A DNA stretch of 64,000 nt, taken from contig JANBVO010000014.1 of NCBI GenBank assembly GCA_030052745.1, forward strand, positions 1 to 64,000, given 5' to 3'. Of the stretch, positions 32,091 to 43,900 are shown in pieces. Each line of letters begins with the position of its first letter. The stretch's first letter is position 1. The notes below the pieces were generated by a model that had not been told where the DNA came from, ran no database searches, and saw nothing but the letters and a program-made list of their open reading frames with translations. This stretch comes from Pleurostoma richardsiae (taxonomy: Eukaryota > Ascomycota > Sordariomycetes > Calosphaeriales > Pleurostomataceae). A program made the position numbers and the translations under genes.

Positions 32091-33954
32091 CTATGCATTA
32101 TCTCGCCTCCTGAATTCGACCATCACACCTTCCTTCAAGCTCGTGAAGGTATCCACAAGCTGCATCTCCCCGGCCCGATGCCGACCCCACTCCGCGCCAT
32201 CCTTGCCCTCCGCCGGGTCCGCAACTCCCGCCGCCCTCCGGATGTCGTATAAGAAGAGCAGCCTGGCCAGTGTTGTGGTCATCTCCACGTACGCAAGTCC
32301 TTTTCCGATGCAGCCCCGTGGGCCGATCGAGAAGGGGCAGAACGCAGACTGCGCGACAGCGACGTCGCGCTCGTGGACCGCTATTTTCGCCGGCTCTTTC
32401 TCGCGGTAGGTAACATGTCGGGGATCCGAGAATGCCGCATCCGACCCGGCTACCCAGCGCTCGGGGATGTAAGCGAACGGGTCCGGGTAGTACTCCGGGT
32501 TATGATGGATGGCGTAGTGTGGCGTGCCGACCACGGTACCGGCTGGAATAGACTCGCCATCAATAATCATGCCACCGGAGAGGACCTCGCGCGGCAGCAG
32601 GCCGCCGACCGACGGCGACAGCCTCATGGCCTCGTCGATACACGCCCTGAGGTACACGCATGACTGGAGTCGTGGGCCCTGATGGATCTCCTCGATGTCT
32701 TCGCTGCTGAATGTCTCGCGGACCTCGGCCGTCGCCCTCACTAGCGCGGCGGGCGTGCGGGTCAGGTAGAACAGCGTGGCCGCCATGGCAGTGGAAGTGG
32801 TGTCGGAGCCGGCGATGATGAGCAGGTTGGACTCGCCCCACAGCTCTGGGGTACCGAAGCCGAGACCGGTCTCTGGGTCGCGCGCTCTGAGCAGGTGATA
32901 GAAGAAGTCACGGCGGTCAGTGTCATCACCAAGCTTGGTACGCTCCGCCAGCTGTGCGCGGCTGTACGCCATGTATCGAGCGCGGCCGGCGGCGATGCGG
33001 CGGAAAAGCACCTTATCGAGGCTAAGCTTGTTAACGATCGGCATCGTACCGCACTATGAGCATCTGCCGTCAGCTTCGGTCGTGGGCCTAATCTATCTGA
33101 TGATACCGTTTTGCCTAGTTGCAGCAGGAACACTCACAATGAGATGCCTTTGTGCCGCGATACCCACAAGATCGATGGCGTAGCGGTTGTCCTCCCTCTC
33201 GAGCATATGGAACGCCTTGCCGAAGCACAGGTCGCCCAGGATATCCATGGCCAGGTAATTGCACCAGTCCGCCATGCACTTCGGCACAGTCCAGCCCTTG
33301 GCATCGGCAGATGGTCCGGCCCCAACCTGGTCGCAGAAGGTGCGAATGTTGGCCAGGATGTAGCGCTCCATCTCCCTGACGGCAGAGTCAGAGAATGCCT
33401 GCGCCAACACGCGGCGCTTGCGAGCGTGCAGGTCCTTGTCTCGAGCGTTATGAGTGTTGGGCGCCGGATGCACGAAGGCATCGTAGAACTCGGCCTTGCG
33501 CACGTTGGCGCGGAAGCCGTAGATGTCCTTCAGAGCGGTGGCGGAGTTGAAGGAGAGGTTGTTTGGACCGAAGCGGACGATTTTGCCTGGTGAGTTTAGC
33601 TAGAGCTTGTCCACGTCGCGGACAACTGGTCTGGGCTGCTTCTGTCCCTTTTCTTACCGTGCTTCTCATGCATCCGCCAGAACTCCAGGTGGCGGTCGCC
33701 CTTCCAGGCTTGATACAGCGCGTAGCCATCTGTGACCTTGGCCAGGAGAGGCCCGGGGTACCTGGCAAGAGGGTGGAAGAAGAGCCGGTAGATGACGAGG
33801 CTCGTTGTCTGTGAGGAAAGATCAGCACCATTCACGGTTTTCTCTCACTGTCTGTGACAGTTTTCGGCCTGCAGCGGAGCCGGGAGGGACCAACATAAAC
33901 GGCAACGACGACGACCAGCAGGCCGAGCCAAACCCACAAGTGTTGCATCGCCAT
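32091..33954 (-). CDS. Cytochrome P450 monooxygenase, microsomal type, 4 exons
   Basis: Exons 33895-33954, 33658-33808, 33138-33586 and 32091-33053 give 540 residues, with frame kept through three introns of 86, 71 and 84 nt. The N-terminus is a membrane anchor ([20 protein letters not shown]) followed by [15 protein letters not shown], the proline-rich hinge of class II fungal P450s. The I-helix oxygen-binding motif is AGSDTTS, the K-helix ExxR is EAMR, and the PERW block and the haem loop [14 protein letters not shown] with the Cys ligand are all intact. It should be an ER haem monooxygenase using P450 reductase. Substrate is unknown. No biosynthetic backbone gene lies nearby in the window, so a catabolic or detoxifying role is as likely as secondary metabolism. 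Confidence 0.93.
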
Positions 33955-35154
33955 GATTGATGCAATGGAGATGTCCCTAAACCTAGGCTGGAAAGCAGAA
34001 GAGCACTGGATGTGGATTCGCCTTCGATCCCAGTCTTCCCAGATGTGAGGCAGAGCTCGAGGAATAGAGCGTCGTCACATTACATGGACGAGGATTTCTT
34101 ATTGATTCAATGTTGTTTCCCGCACCTCGAACGACCCCTCACGCTCCTTTCCCCTCTCCATTCCAGCAGGTTGGTTGATGTCTTGCCCCGAGATTCCCGT
34201 TCGGCTTTTCGCGGTCCAAGCCTTCTTTTGCGTTTGGCGAGTCCTTTTGGCTTTGTCTGTCGGCGCCTCCGCACCTAGCCTAGGCATTCGCTGCCGCTCG
34301 ATGATGTCGACGTATTTCCCCTCTCGAAACGAGTGATCAGCTGAACGGAACAACATTGACAAGGTGGCGGCTAGTCGCGGAGGGTGCTATTGTTTCGCTG
34401 TGTATAGTTCCCTTACCTCTTCCTCCAGCGGCAACCTCATTGATGTCACAGGTGAGAAATGCCATGCAACTGATGCTGGATTATGACAGTGCTTGAAATG
34501 GCCTGGGTCCCCGTCCGTGCCGGCGTCGCCGGCGCAATGGCTGACTCGAGAAGTGCAATGAGCGAGGTAGTACCACGCAGCATACTGCGACGGTGTGCGC
34601 GGTCCTGTTTCATTTTCGGACTTGATTCCCGTGATGGCCTACGGTTCACCTTCACACAGCTTCTGCACAGCGGAACCCGTATTGCTGTGCATGTGCTGAC
34701 GTGGACTCCGGAGTGTGCAGACCGGAGATGTCCATGCATGGCCCGAAACACAGCTCCGACGGCTGAGTCTAAAGCTCTTGATGCAAGATGAGATTCTGGT
34801 CAAGAATGCCACGACAGATAGACAAATATGCCATCTCCGGTGTAAGTAGGAGACTTCGCAACCCAGTCCGGGCTGGGAAAGGGGATATGTACGAGCTCCG
34901 CCCGCCGGCGGCATCGCATTCCGAGATCGGGCGTCGGAGGACGCGGAGGAAAGGCGGGGCGAGTTTGTTATCTCTCGGAGTGGGTGCCGTGTGTGGTGAG
35001 CAGCCCGCTCATCTTACTACATCGACTCAACAAGTACTACACCTCGCCAGTGAGTTCTTCACTTCATGTATGCTCTGCTTCGTCACTCCAACAGACCCTC
35101 GAAAGCCACACACAGGGAAACATCGGCTATCAACAACAGTGGCACTTCCTAGAC
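33955..35154. promoter_or_regulatory. Divergent intergenic region between P450 and guanine deaminase
   Basis: This is a 1.2-kb spacer between divergent genes. A TTATCT (AGATAA on minus) near 34967-34972 is a possible GATA-factor site about 185 bp before the deaminase ATG. Open frames here (34099-34362 minus, 34483-34791 plus, 34639-34914 minus) show no family features. The deaminase frame extends upstream to 34984, but that part has no homology features. Confidence 0.45.
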
Positions 35155-36582
35155 ATGGGTCGACCACTTCTGTTCCATGGAGGCGTGGTGCATTCGCTTT
35201 CTCTGACCGAGTTGGAGGTGCTGACCAGTGCTCTCCTAGTCGTCGACCGCGACGGTCGGATTATCCTCTTTGAGAAAGATGTGGCGTCAAACACCGTCAA
35301 GGCCATTCTAGAGGGGAAACAGATAGGAAGTGATGCTTTTGGCGTTCCTCAAGACTTGATCAATCGCGTCTTCAACGCCGTCTACGGCATCCACGACATA
35401 TCAGCCACATTCTTGTCTCCCGGGGAGTTCTTGATGCCGGGTTTTGTCGACACCCACAATCACGCTCCGCAGTGGGCGATGCGTGGGCTCGGACAAGGCC
35501 TGCACATTCTAGACTGGCTGGATCAAGTCACATTTCCCAGCGAGGCGCGCTTCAGTGACCCCGAATATGCGCGAGTCGTATACGACGACTGTGTTCGAGG
35601 GTTCCTCCGCCAGGGCATCACCACCGCCTCATATTATGGCTCGATGCACGGCGAAGCTACGAGAATACTTGCTGACACCTGCCTCCGCAGAGGCCAGCGA
35701 GCTCTGGTCGGGAAGTGCAACATGGACCGCAACGCCCCGGACTACTACAAAGACACCGATGCCCAGGAGTCCCTGAGGGAAACTCACGCATGTATCGAAC
35801 ACATCCGCACTATCGACCCCAAGTATGACCTACTCCGGCCGGTACTCACACCACGCTTCGCCATCACCTGCACACCAGAGCTGCTCAGGGGCCTCGGCGA
35901 CATAGCAAAAGCCAATCCTGACCTACCCATCCAGACGCACTTCGACGAGGCGGAGCAAGAGACCCGGGCAACAAAGGAGCTGTTTCCCGAGTTCGCCCAC
36001 GAGGCCCAGTTGTACGAACATTTCGGTCTCCTCGGGCCTCGAAGCATCCTGGCCCACTGCACCGTTATCACTGACCGCGAGAAGGACACACTGAAGCAGC
36101 TGCGCTGTGGCGTGGCACACTGCCCCATTGCTAATATGACGGTAGGCGGCGGGTTCATGGCCGCGCCAGTCCGGGACTTCATACGGAGGGGCATCAAGGT
36201 CGGGCTCGGTACCGACAGCGGTGGCGGGTTCTCGAGCAGCATGCTAGACTCAATCCGGCAGACCTTCATCGCTTCTAACGCCAGGGAGGTGACCAGCGCG
36301 GGGTTAGACAAGGCGCTGTCGCTTGAGGAGGGTTTCTATCTCGCCACCCTGGGCGGAGCTGCCGTTTGTGGGCTGGAGGACAGGGTTGGCAACTTCGCTG
36401 TCGGAAAGGAGCTTGATGCTCTGTGGGTCAGGACAACGGGGAGGTACAGGGGCATCATGACCACGGTGCGGGAGGAAGACGGCCTCAGGACGGTCTTTGA
36501 AAAGTTTGTCATGACGGGAGACGATAGGAACATTAGCGAAGTGTTTATCAAGGGGGTTACAGTAAAAGAGGTAGAGGCATGA
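35155..36582 (+). CDS. Guanine deaminase (amidohydrolase superfamily)
   Basis: This enzyme hydrolyses guanine to xanthine and ammonia, feeding purine catabolism in the cytosol. It is single exon, 475 residues, close to the family length. Zinc-site motifs are intact: PGFVDTHNHAPQ (HxH), the strand-5 histidine in IQTHFDEAEQE, the histidine of ILAHCTVITDRE and the aspartate of GLGTDSGGG. The substrate-loop GKCNMDRNAPDYYKD also fits guanine deaminases. Many family members read H-I/L-S-E at the strand-5 site; HFDE here is a small variation. Start chosen at MGRPLLFHGG because the 57 residues upstream to the ATG at 34984 look like untranslated sequence. It lies about 1.2 kb from a Dal5-type permease gene, with which it is convergent. 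Confidence 0.92.
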   Translation: MGRPLLFHGGVVHSLSLTELEVLTSALLVVDRDGRIILFEKDVASNTVKAILEGKQIGSDAFGVPQDLINRVFNAVYGIHDISATFLSPGEFLMPGFVDTHNHAPQWAMRGLGQGLHILDWLDQVTFPSEARFSDPEYARVVYDDCVRGFLRQGITTASYYGSMHGEATRILADTCLRRGQRALVGKCNMDRNAPDYYKDTDAQESLRETHACIEHIRTIDPKYDLLRPVLTPRFAITCTPELLRGLGDIAKANPDLPIQTHFDEAEQETRATKELFPEFAHEAQLYEHFGLLGPRSILAHCTVITDREKDTLKQLRCGVAHCPIANMTVGGGFMAAPVRDFIRRGIKVGLGTDSGGGFSSSMLDSIRQTFIASNAREVTSAGLDKALSLEEGFYLATLGGAAVCGLEDRVGNFAVGKELDALWVRTTGRYRGIMTTVREEDGLRTVFEKFVMTGDDRNISEVFIKGVTVKEVEA

Positions 36583-37809
36583 AAACCACCAGTCTACAAC
36601 ATCTGTCGATGCTACAAGAGACATATACATGCATTGATAATGCCGATGACATGTAAAACGTAATGTCCCATTCCGTGCTGATGCCGATGTGCCTTCTACC
36701 GAGGTGGAATCTAACACTGCGGATCGAGTTGCGTCCACACGTAATAGAATAAGTTTCTCCAATAGCCCAAGTTAGCCAAGAGGGTATGACTAAGGAAGAG
36801 AGCATATACAATAAGCTCCTATTCCATTTTCCTCACGTGGAACATGTACCATGTTGTGCTGATTTGCCTCTGTATGTCGGACATTTCAACCGTAGGAGAG
36901 AGTATTCAGCTCGGCTTTCTGCTGTTTGAACCAGAAGGGAAGAAAGACAATTCTAAGGAAAGAGAAGAGGGGAGATCTTATATGTAAACGGTGAATGATC
37001 TGTCTAGAGCGGCATGGTTGTATAAAGACTGCGAGATCAGACACGAGTCTTTTCACGGCCGTTTACTTCGCCGTTGATGTCCTTGTGGTCTATGGTAGAA
37101 GCTCCAACTTAGTCTCCCCGGGTTGCAAGATAAAGCCCCACGGAAGACGTGGTAGACATCAGGTCTCTCCCTTTCCCAATGATAATCTAATAGTTGAGAA
37201 AAGCAACCTCCGCAGGCCGTGCTGCCAGTGACGACTCCTCATGTGTACAGGCAGGCTCTTATGCCTAGTCGAAAACGATGATTCCACCAAGTGCGGCAGA
37301 TGGAGAGAGGCACGACGCTTGTCGGCAGCTGGCTGAACCGGCCCAGCGCTAATGAACCCGTCAACCACTCTGTTCATCTTTCAATAAATTACGGCTGAGC
37401 ACTCTCTCGAGGAGCTGCTGTCGACAGGCTATATGTCGGACTGAGACGCGATGAAGTTAAGGACAAGACAACACGTGAGACTAATCTTCAACTGTTCCAT
37501 GCGTATGTGGACGTGCGCGATATCCTAGTGCGGAAAGCTTGCTGGAGTCAAGAGAGGCTCAGATTAGATAGCTTGAGAAAACAGCCCGTGTTGACAGTTT
37601 TCCCGTGTCAACTGCACGTATAATATGTACAAGTTGTAGTCTACACTAGAGTGCCTAATATATGCGGGCAACTGTGTAGAGACTCTATACTAATTCAACA
37701 TGATTCCATGCTCCCAAATCCAGAAGGTATCATGCCCATTTGCCCATAGAATAAGTTCGTGGTATTTCCCAGCAAGAACATTCTCGATCCCTCATGTTTT
37801 GCCATCGTT
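36583..37809. other. Intergenic, convergent 3' ends of guanine deaminase and MFS permease
   Basis: This is 1.2 kb, AT-richer than the flanking genes, without a supported coding frame. It contains the inverted repeat GTTGACA (37590-37596) and TGTCAAC (37606-37612) with a 9-nt loop, about 200 bp beyond the permease stop codon. The length is more than two terminators need, but I found no gene, tRNA or transposon motif. Confidence 0.45.
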
Positions 37810-39342
37810 TTACAGGTGATATTTGAAGTCGAGCTCCCTATCACCGGTCGTCACCTTGCGGTTGTCTGTCATCTCCCCCTTGGCGATCTTGGCCTTCTGA
37901 GTGTTGCACCGCCGGACATACAGATACTTGGCGACGATCAGCATCTGCGCAACGCCAAGGGCGCCAATGGAGAAGGCGTTGCCCAGGACGTATGGCGCCT
38001 TGCGGTAGATCTGGCCAGCAACGATGCCGGCGGTATTGCCCATGGTCTGCTGGAAGCCGATGGCAGCGGCACGGCGGTAGTGCGGCGCGACGTTGACGTT
38101 GAGCCAGGTAAGGTTGAGGCCCGGCCCGTTGTAGACGGCAATGGCGCACAGGAAGGTGCCGAAAAACTTGACGCCGTTGGGCGTGGGGCACAGGATCAAG
38201 ATGTAGCCGACAATCCCGAAGATGTTGGCTAGCAGGATGAAGGGGCTGCGCAGGCTGAGGTGGTCGGAGATGAAGGCGAACGTCAGAAAACAAGCGCCGC
38301 CAAGAATGTACACCGGAATGGTCAGGTATTGCGCCTCCAAGCTGGAGTAGCCCATGCTCACGATGATAGAAGGCAGGAACGTGCTGAAGCCGTAGAGGAG
38401 GATGTCCTGGCAAAACTGGATTGCGCCGCTGCAGACAAACGTTAGTTGCGGAAGCCCTCTTTATCACCCTTAGGACGGGCTGAGGTTGGAAACGTACCTA
38501 AGATACAGCTTCGGATCCATGAGCTCAATCTTGATCTCGTCCCAGCTGAACTCCTCACTTCCCATATACTGGGCTCTCTGCACCGCCCGAACCCTCATCA
38601 GATGCTTCTCGCGGTCGTTGAGGAAGTAGGCATTGGACGGGTCGTTGGGCAGGCCGAACCACACAGCAGCGGCGACAACGATGCTGAATATGCCCTCGAT
38701 AATATAAACCCATCGCCAGCCCGCGTAGCCCCCAACACCGTCCATCTTGAGAATAACGTAGGCAAGCAGACCACCGAAAGCGCCGGACAGGGCCGTGCAG
38801 ACAAACAAGTACGAGACCCTCTTGGCCTGCTCCTCCCGCTTGTAAACCATCGTCAAGTAGAGGTTAAGGCCAGGGAACAGGCCGCCTTCGCAGGCGCCGA
38901 GGACGAGACGGGCCGCGTACATGCCGCCGATGCTGGTGATGAAGCCGGAGAAGATGGTGGTCAGAGACCAGACGATGCACAGGAAGGTGATAACCAGACG
39001 TGGCGTGAGGCGCTTGAGCGCGATGGCCCAGGGAGCCTCAAATGTGACATAGGTGGCATAGAAAATTGACACGGCGGCTGAAATCTCGTTGGCAGAGGCG
39101 TGGATGTCGGCGGGCATGCCGGCGACCTTGACGTTGCCGATGTTGCTGCGGTCGAGGAAGCAGGACAGGTAGACGACCATGATGATGGGAACGAATGCCA
39201 TGTCCAGCTTAAGCAGCAGCTTGCGCTCCTCGGCCGGGTCTATGGTCTCAACGCTCTCGGCCGCCGGTGCGGCAACCACCGTGTCGTCAACATCGCTGTC
39301 GCCGGATACGGGGTGGGTCTTCTCGGAGATGTCGTTCGCCAT
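37810..39342 (-). CDS. MFS transporter, anion:cation symporter / Dal5 (allantoate permease) family, 2 exons
   Basis: Exons 38498-39342 and 37810-38428, with a 69-nt intron (GTACGT..CTGCAG), give 487 residues. The acidic N-terminal tail is followed by KLDMAFVPIIMVVYLSCFLDRSNIGNVKVAGM, the hallmark opening of the Dal5/ACS family, with about 12 hydrophobic segments. GGMYAARLVLGACEGGLFPGLNLYL and GWRWVYIIEGI are also characteristic. Known members carry allantoate, ureidosuccinate, nicotinate, pantothenate, biotin or small peptides with protons. Its position between guanine deaminase and the D-glutamate cyclase/5-oxoprolinase block suggests import of a nitrogenous anion, possibly an N-carbamoyl compound or oxoproline; that is inference. 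Start MANDISEK chosen, as the upstream in-frame residues look untranslated. Confidence 0.9.
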
Positions 39343-41070
39343 GCTGATGGCGCCGGCCTCAGACAGAAGGTGAGTGACAAGAGAATCGGTGAGAGCAGCC
39401 GAAGAATTACAGTGGTGTCCGGTTTCTGGGCTAATACAAACCAACCGACTGGACTGACGACTTGTGATATAATGCAAGGCCCCGCTGGGGTTCTGTCACT
39501 GGGTAGCATCGTGGGGAAGTGCCTCTTTTTATCCTCTTTACCGCTATCTGTCATGACGACGATGATCGCCGTTATGCTGATACGCCCGACGGGGGGGACG
39601 CCATATCGTGCAGCATCTCCGGCGCGTTTTCAGCACGGTAACGCTTATCTCGTACCCTCGCCCCTATCAATATCAGACGATGTATTGGACTATTCTTTAC
39701 GTGGCTATGACAGGTTTGAATGTGTACGTTGCAACGTCCCTAGCTAGGGCTTAAGCCGTCTCGAGGCTAGTAAGCTAGCAGCAAGGACTGCCGATAGCCG
39801 GGGAACCCGTGGTTATTTGCTGCTAGGGGTGGATGATCGGGGAAGGGCACCGACGCCGACGGTGGCAGATGTGGGGATGGAGATAGAGAAAACTTATCGA
39901 ACTGATCTGATTCAAGTGATTGTTTGATAATCTTTGAATTGTCTTACCTCGCTTCGCTGCCTTCACCTAGCTCTTCCTCTACGGAATACTGTGAAGGCCC
40001 CTTTGCTCTGTGTAGACTAGTGAGTAGACCTCGGAGTCAGCCTCCAGCTGGAACGCCCAGAGACGCCGGCTCGCCGCTGAAGAGCTTGGCTGTAAAGACG
40101 GCTCAGACAACCGAGTCCAAGGGCGGGGGCTCCCGATCTTCCAGGGTTTCTAGCCGGCTTCCATCTCATATCTCCGGATCAGATGCAGCCAAGATGATAG
40201 TTCTGCACGCTCAATCCGGTGATCCCACCTGCCCAGCATCACATATGGAAGACAGAAGCGCAGGAGCCCTGATAAGGAGAATTGAGGTAAGCTTTGCGGC
40301 TGAACGATCGCCTTCCGTGTCCTGGCGCCCTCGGGGACGCGGTCCTTTGAGCAGCTAGAGCAAGCCCCCGCAACTCTGCTTCGCTCACCCGATCTAGAGC
40401 AGCAGCTGGACCTCGGTGTATCATGATGAACATGTTAGTCTGCTCTGCCTACGCATGAATGGCTGTCGTCTCGTAGTGACCGGACGGGGTACGGATAGTT
40501 GTCTGGAGAAGAGCGTGGATGGACCGTGGAGGACTCGGGAGGGTGGGGAGTGGTGGACACCGGGCGAGACCGGCAAGCCGCGAGTCAAACGCTGCGCCCG
40601 GGCCGCTATCATCTCTATCCCCACCCCACCGCTGAGCTAAGGTGAGGTGGTGTGCGACGCGGAGGACGCTCGCCTTTCCCCTCCGAGCCCTCTCTGTCAA
40701 GCAGGCACCCTTGGGCTCTCCATTAGGCACAAGGCATACACCGTATCACAGCCCGTCAACAGAGCCGCATCTGCCTGCTGAGGGTAGTGACCTGCAGATG
40801 GTCGATCAGCTGAGGGGCAAATTATTCATAAGAACCACCGGAGCGGGTCCATAGCGTCTGGGAGGATCCCCTGGGAGAGAGTGAGGCCGGACATGATGCC
40901 CCTTGACCCGGGAATCACGCCCGACAGACATCCGTAGCACAAGCAACAGTGGAATGGCCGACATGCCCAGCTCGTCCAGGTCACCTCCCATTTCTTCGAG
41001 CGGAGAGGCCTATGCAGTGAGACCAGTCGCGTAAGTCCTTTCAACCTTCGGCGGAAGAGAAACTGCGCAG
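39343..41070. promoter_or_regulatory. Divergent intergenic region of Dal5-type permease and Zn2Cys6 regulator, with GATA motifs
   Basis: This is a 1.7-kb spacer. On the permease side CTTATCT (AGATAAG on minus) lies at 39644-39650 and CTTATC at 39893-39898, with more GATA-like cores between. These fit nitrogen-regulated GATA-factor control of a permease gene. Open frames at 39924-40358, 40416-40640 and 40449-40730 have no recognisable motif. An upstream non-coding or very short first exon of the regulator could hide near 41020-41070, since CGCAG immediately precedes the chosen ATG. Confidence 0.5.
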
Positions 41071-43670
41071 ATGGCCGTTACGGTGCGAGACGCTCACGCC
41101 TCCTGGTGTAGGTGTACGCTCTGCCGACAAAGGAGATCTTATTGCTCTAAGGAGAGGCCCAAATGTTCTAGGTGCCGTGATGGCGGCCTCGACTGCGTCT
41201 ACCCGGAGGCGAGGAAGATAACCATCAACGAAGCGTGAGTCGGACAGATGAGTTCTTCACCTGAACACGGGAGTTCCTGCAATGGCGGAGACTGAGGCGA
41301 TCCAGATATCTGAGAGATCTCGAAGCAAGGGTAAAGGCATTTGAAGGTGAGAGAAGAGTAAACCACGGCGTCGGTCGCCGAGATGATGATGACCGTGGCT
41401 GACAGCAACGGTGACAGATGCAGCCCCACGCGCCAGGACGGCTACCATCACAATACCCGCCAGAATACGACACCCGGCTTTAGACGAGGACGAGGAGTTC
41501 GAGGATGAGAACTCCTTGCTCGAACCCTTTACTCAGCTAAGCGTCGACTCCTCTGGGAGGCAGTCAACAAGTTCGCATCTCTTGCTCCAAATTTCCCTCG
41601 TGTTCCGTCTCTGACAGGTGGTATAGGATTTAAGGGGCCTGAGCATTCAGATAACTTCCTCAGGGGCGTTAGGAAGCTCTCAGGCATCTATGGCGATGAT
41701 GCCGGCCTTGACCTTAATCCCAATTTCTACGATCCGGGCGCCCTGCCATCGCGCCGCCTGTCACTCCGTGCTGGACAGGTCCGGTTGCCCCCTATCGAGA
41801 TAGCCCGGCAACTGTACGCTGCCCAGTACACATACATTGGCACCATCTTCTCGTTCGCGGACCCGGCCGCATTCGAGCAGCTTCTGGAAGCCGCCTACGA
41901 AGGGTCACCCGATCTGAGCGACCAAGAGTCGTGCCTCTCTTACGCGAAGCTCCTCGTCATCTTGGCCTTTGGGAAGCTCTACTCCATCAACCAGTGGATT
42001 GACTATAACGGCCCCCCGGGATTCGAGTACTTCACATCTGCCCTGCAACTCCTGCCCGACGCCCACGAGGAAGGCTCAATTCTCTTCGTCGAGACGCTTG
42101 CACTCGTGGGCTACTTCATGCAGAACATGAACCGGCGAGACGCAGCGTTCCTGTACATCGGCATGGCGCTGCGCATGGCTATTTCGCTGGGGCTGCATCA
42201 GGAGATGTCGCTGCCGGGCCTCGATGAGGCGACACGCGAGCACCGGCGGCGGGTCTGGTGGAGCATCTACAGCATGGACCGGATCCTGTGCGTCAAGTCC
42301 GGCAACCCCATCACCGTCCAGGACGAGGACGTGGGCGTGGCACTACCCTCAAAACTGCCGCACGAGGCCGAGTACTGCCCGGCAGTGGTGCTGCGGCACT
42401 ACACTAAGCTGTCGCAGATCCTGGGGGAGATGACGACCAGCATCTACCGGCGCACACCCAAGTCCGGGCAGCGGCTCATGGAGGCGGTGCAGCGCATCAT
42501 CCGCGCGCTGTCACAGTGGCACCGCGAACTTCCCGATGAGCTGCGCTTCGACCCGGTGCGCCTTAGCATGAGCCGCGAGTCGGTGTCGACGTTGTTGCAC
42601 TACTACCAGATCATCAATATGACGGCACGGCCCCTACTATTCCACGTCGTGCAGAAGAGACTGGCGAAGACGGGGCCCGGTGAGAAGGAGAGGGACTGGA
42701 AGGATGGCCTGACGCAGACGACCATCAAGGTCATCGAGATGTGCGTCAGCGCCGCGCAAGACACCATCAACATGATGACCATTGCCGCGCAGAAGAACCT
42801 TGTGGGTGAGTGTTTCTTCCTCTTCCTCCTCTTACTACACAGATCAGCAATTCTAGGATCTTCAAGCCTCCTGCATGATATCTTCTAATTCCTCTAATCC
42901 CTTCCATACCATCACTCGACCGTACCCTGGGTGGGCCTGGCTGACCACATCATCTCACAGCGACTTACGGCTACATGGACAGCGAACACGCCTTCTCCGC
43001 GGCTATCGTGCTAGTGATGGTGTGCGTCACTTTCCCGACCAACGCCCAGAACACCTACGCTATGAACGCCGGTCTTGACCTCCTCCGCGGCATGTCGCAG
43101 CGCGGAAACAGTCACATGGGGGCACGTTACGAGTTGCTGGCTCACCTGCGCGCGACCTTCATCCCGGAGTCCGTCCCAGCCGGCGACAACTCCCTGACCA
43201 TCTTCCCCACCACCCCGGCGTCTGTATCGTCTGCTTCTAGCGTCGCTGGCGGCGCGGGTGGCGGCGGGGGCGGCAGTAGTAGCTCCCGGCCGCAGCCACG
43301 GCAGCGCACAGCGTCTAGCCCGTCGAACCCGGGAGCATCTGGTCCGCCTCCGCAGAGCTGGGCGGTGATGGGAGGAGCGGGCGGTATTACCGGCGGGCTG
43401 CACGCGGCAGGCCTGGCGGAGCAGCAGCGGCTGGCAAATATGCCGGCGTTTCAGCTCCTGGACAATACGGCGCTGGGGGAGGACATCTTCTATAACGTCG
43501 ACGTCAACTCCGTGACTGGCAACAATGACTTCTGGGAAGAAGCGTTTGCGAACCCGGCGGGCGACGCGGCATACGGACTGGCACAGATGGGGGTCTACAC
43601 GGAAGACACGGGAATGATGGGTGGCATGGGGATCGGTATGGGTGGTATGGGAGGCATGGGGGGAATGTGA
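41071..43670 (+). CDS. Zn(II)2Cys6 transcription factor with Gly/Met-rich tail, 5 exons
   Basis: Exons 41071-41234, 41291-41346, 41418-41570, 41618-42805 and 42961-43670 give 756 residues in a continuous frame. The DNA-binding cluster is CTLCRQRRSYCSKERPKCSR..C..C (C15, C18, C25, C32, C35, C42). A coiled linker follows (RRSRYLRDLEARVKAFE). The middle domain has the usual REHRRRVWWSIYSMDRIL signature of the fungal-specific factor domain. The C-terminus holds a Gly/Ser tract and ends in a run of Met/Gly repeats (GMGGMGGMGGM). The fourth exon begins after a 47-nt intron with the unusual donor GTTCGC, its weakest junction. It lies between the permease and the D-glutamate cyclase/5-oxoprolinase pair, so it is a plausible pathway-specific regulator. 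Two CGG-N9-CCG elements sit about 1.7 kb downstream in that pair's promoter. Confidence 0.87.
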
Positions 43671-43900
43671 TGCCCCTCTCCTCGATGTTTTGAGGCTTAG
43701 CCGTTTGTTTGGCGTTTTGCTTGCTTGTCACGATGGACTGCAATGGAGTAGGTTGTCTGGGATCAAGCGTTGTGGTATTCCCATTTGGGAACTGGGCAGT
43801 CAATCCTCATATTATTCATACCTAGGTATTCATCAAAAAGTCCTGAGAGGACGGACCGTCATACCTCAAACCAATCTGGCCAAGTCACGCCATCTTATCA

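Noticed and set aside
29861-33954. Possible secondary-metabolite cluster around the P450 and GH5 genes
   Set aside because: No polyketide synthase, peptide synthetase, terpene cyclase or other backbone gene is present, and the neighbours are housekeeping or catabolic genes.
34483-34791. 102-codon frame upstream of guanine deaminase
   Set aside because: No family features and it is overlapped by equally long minus frames in the divergent promoter.
39924-40358. 144-codon frame between the permease and the regulator
   Set aside because: Low-complexity Ser/Pro/Arg composition and no motif; overlapping frames on the other strand are equally long.
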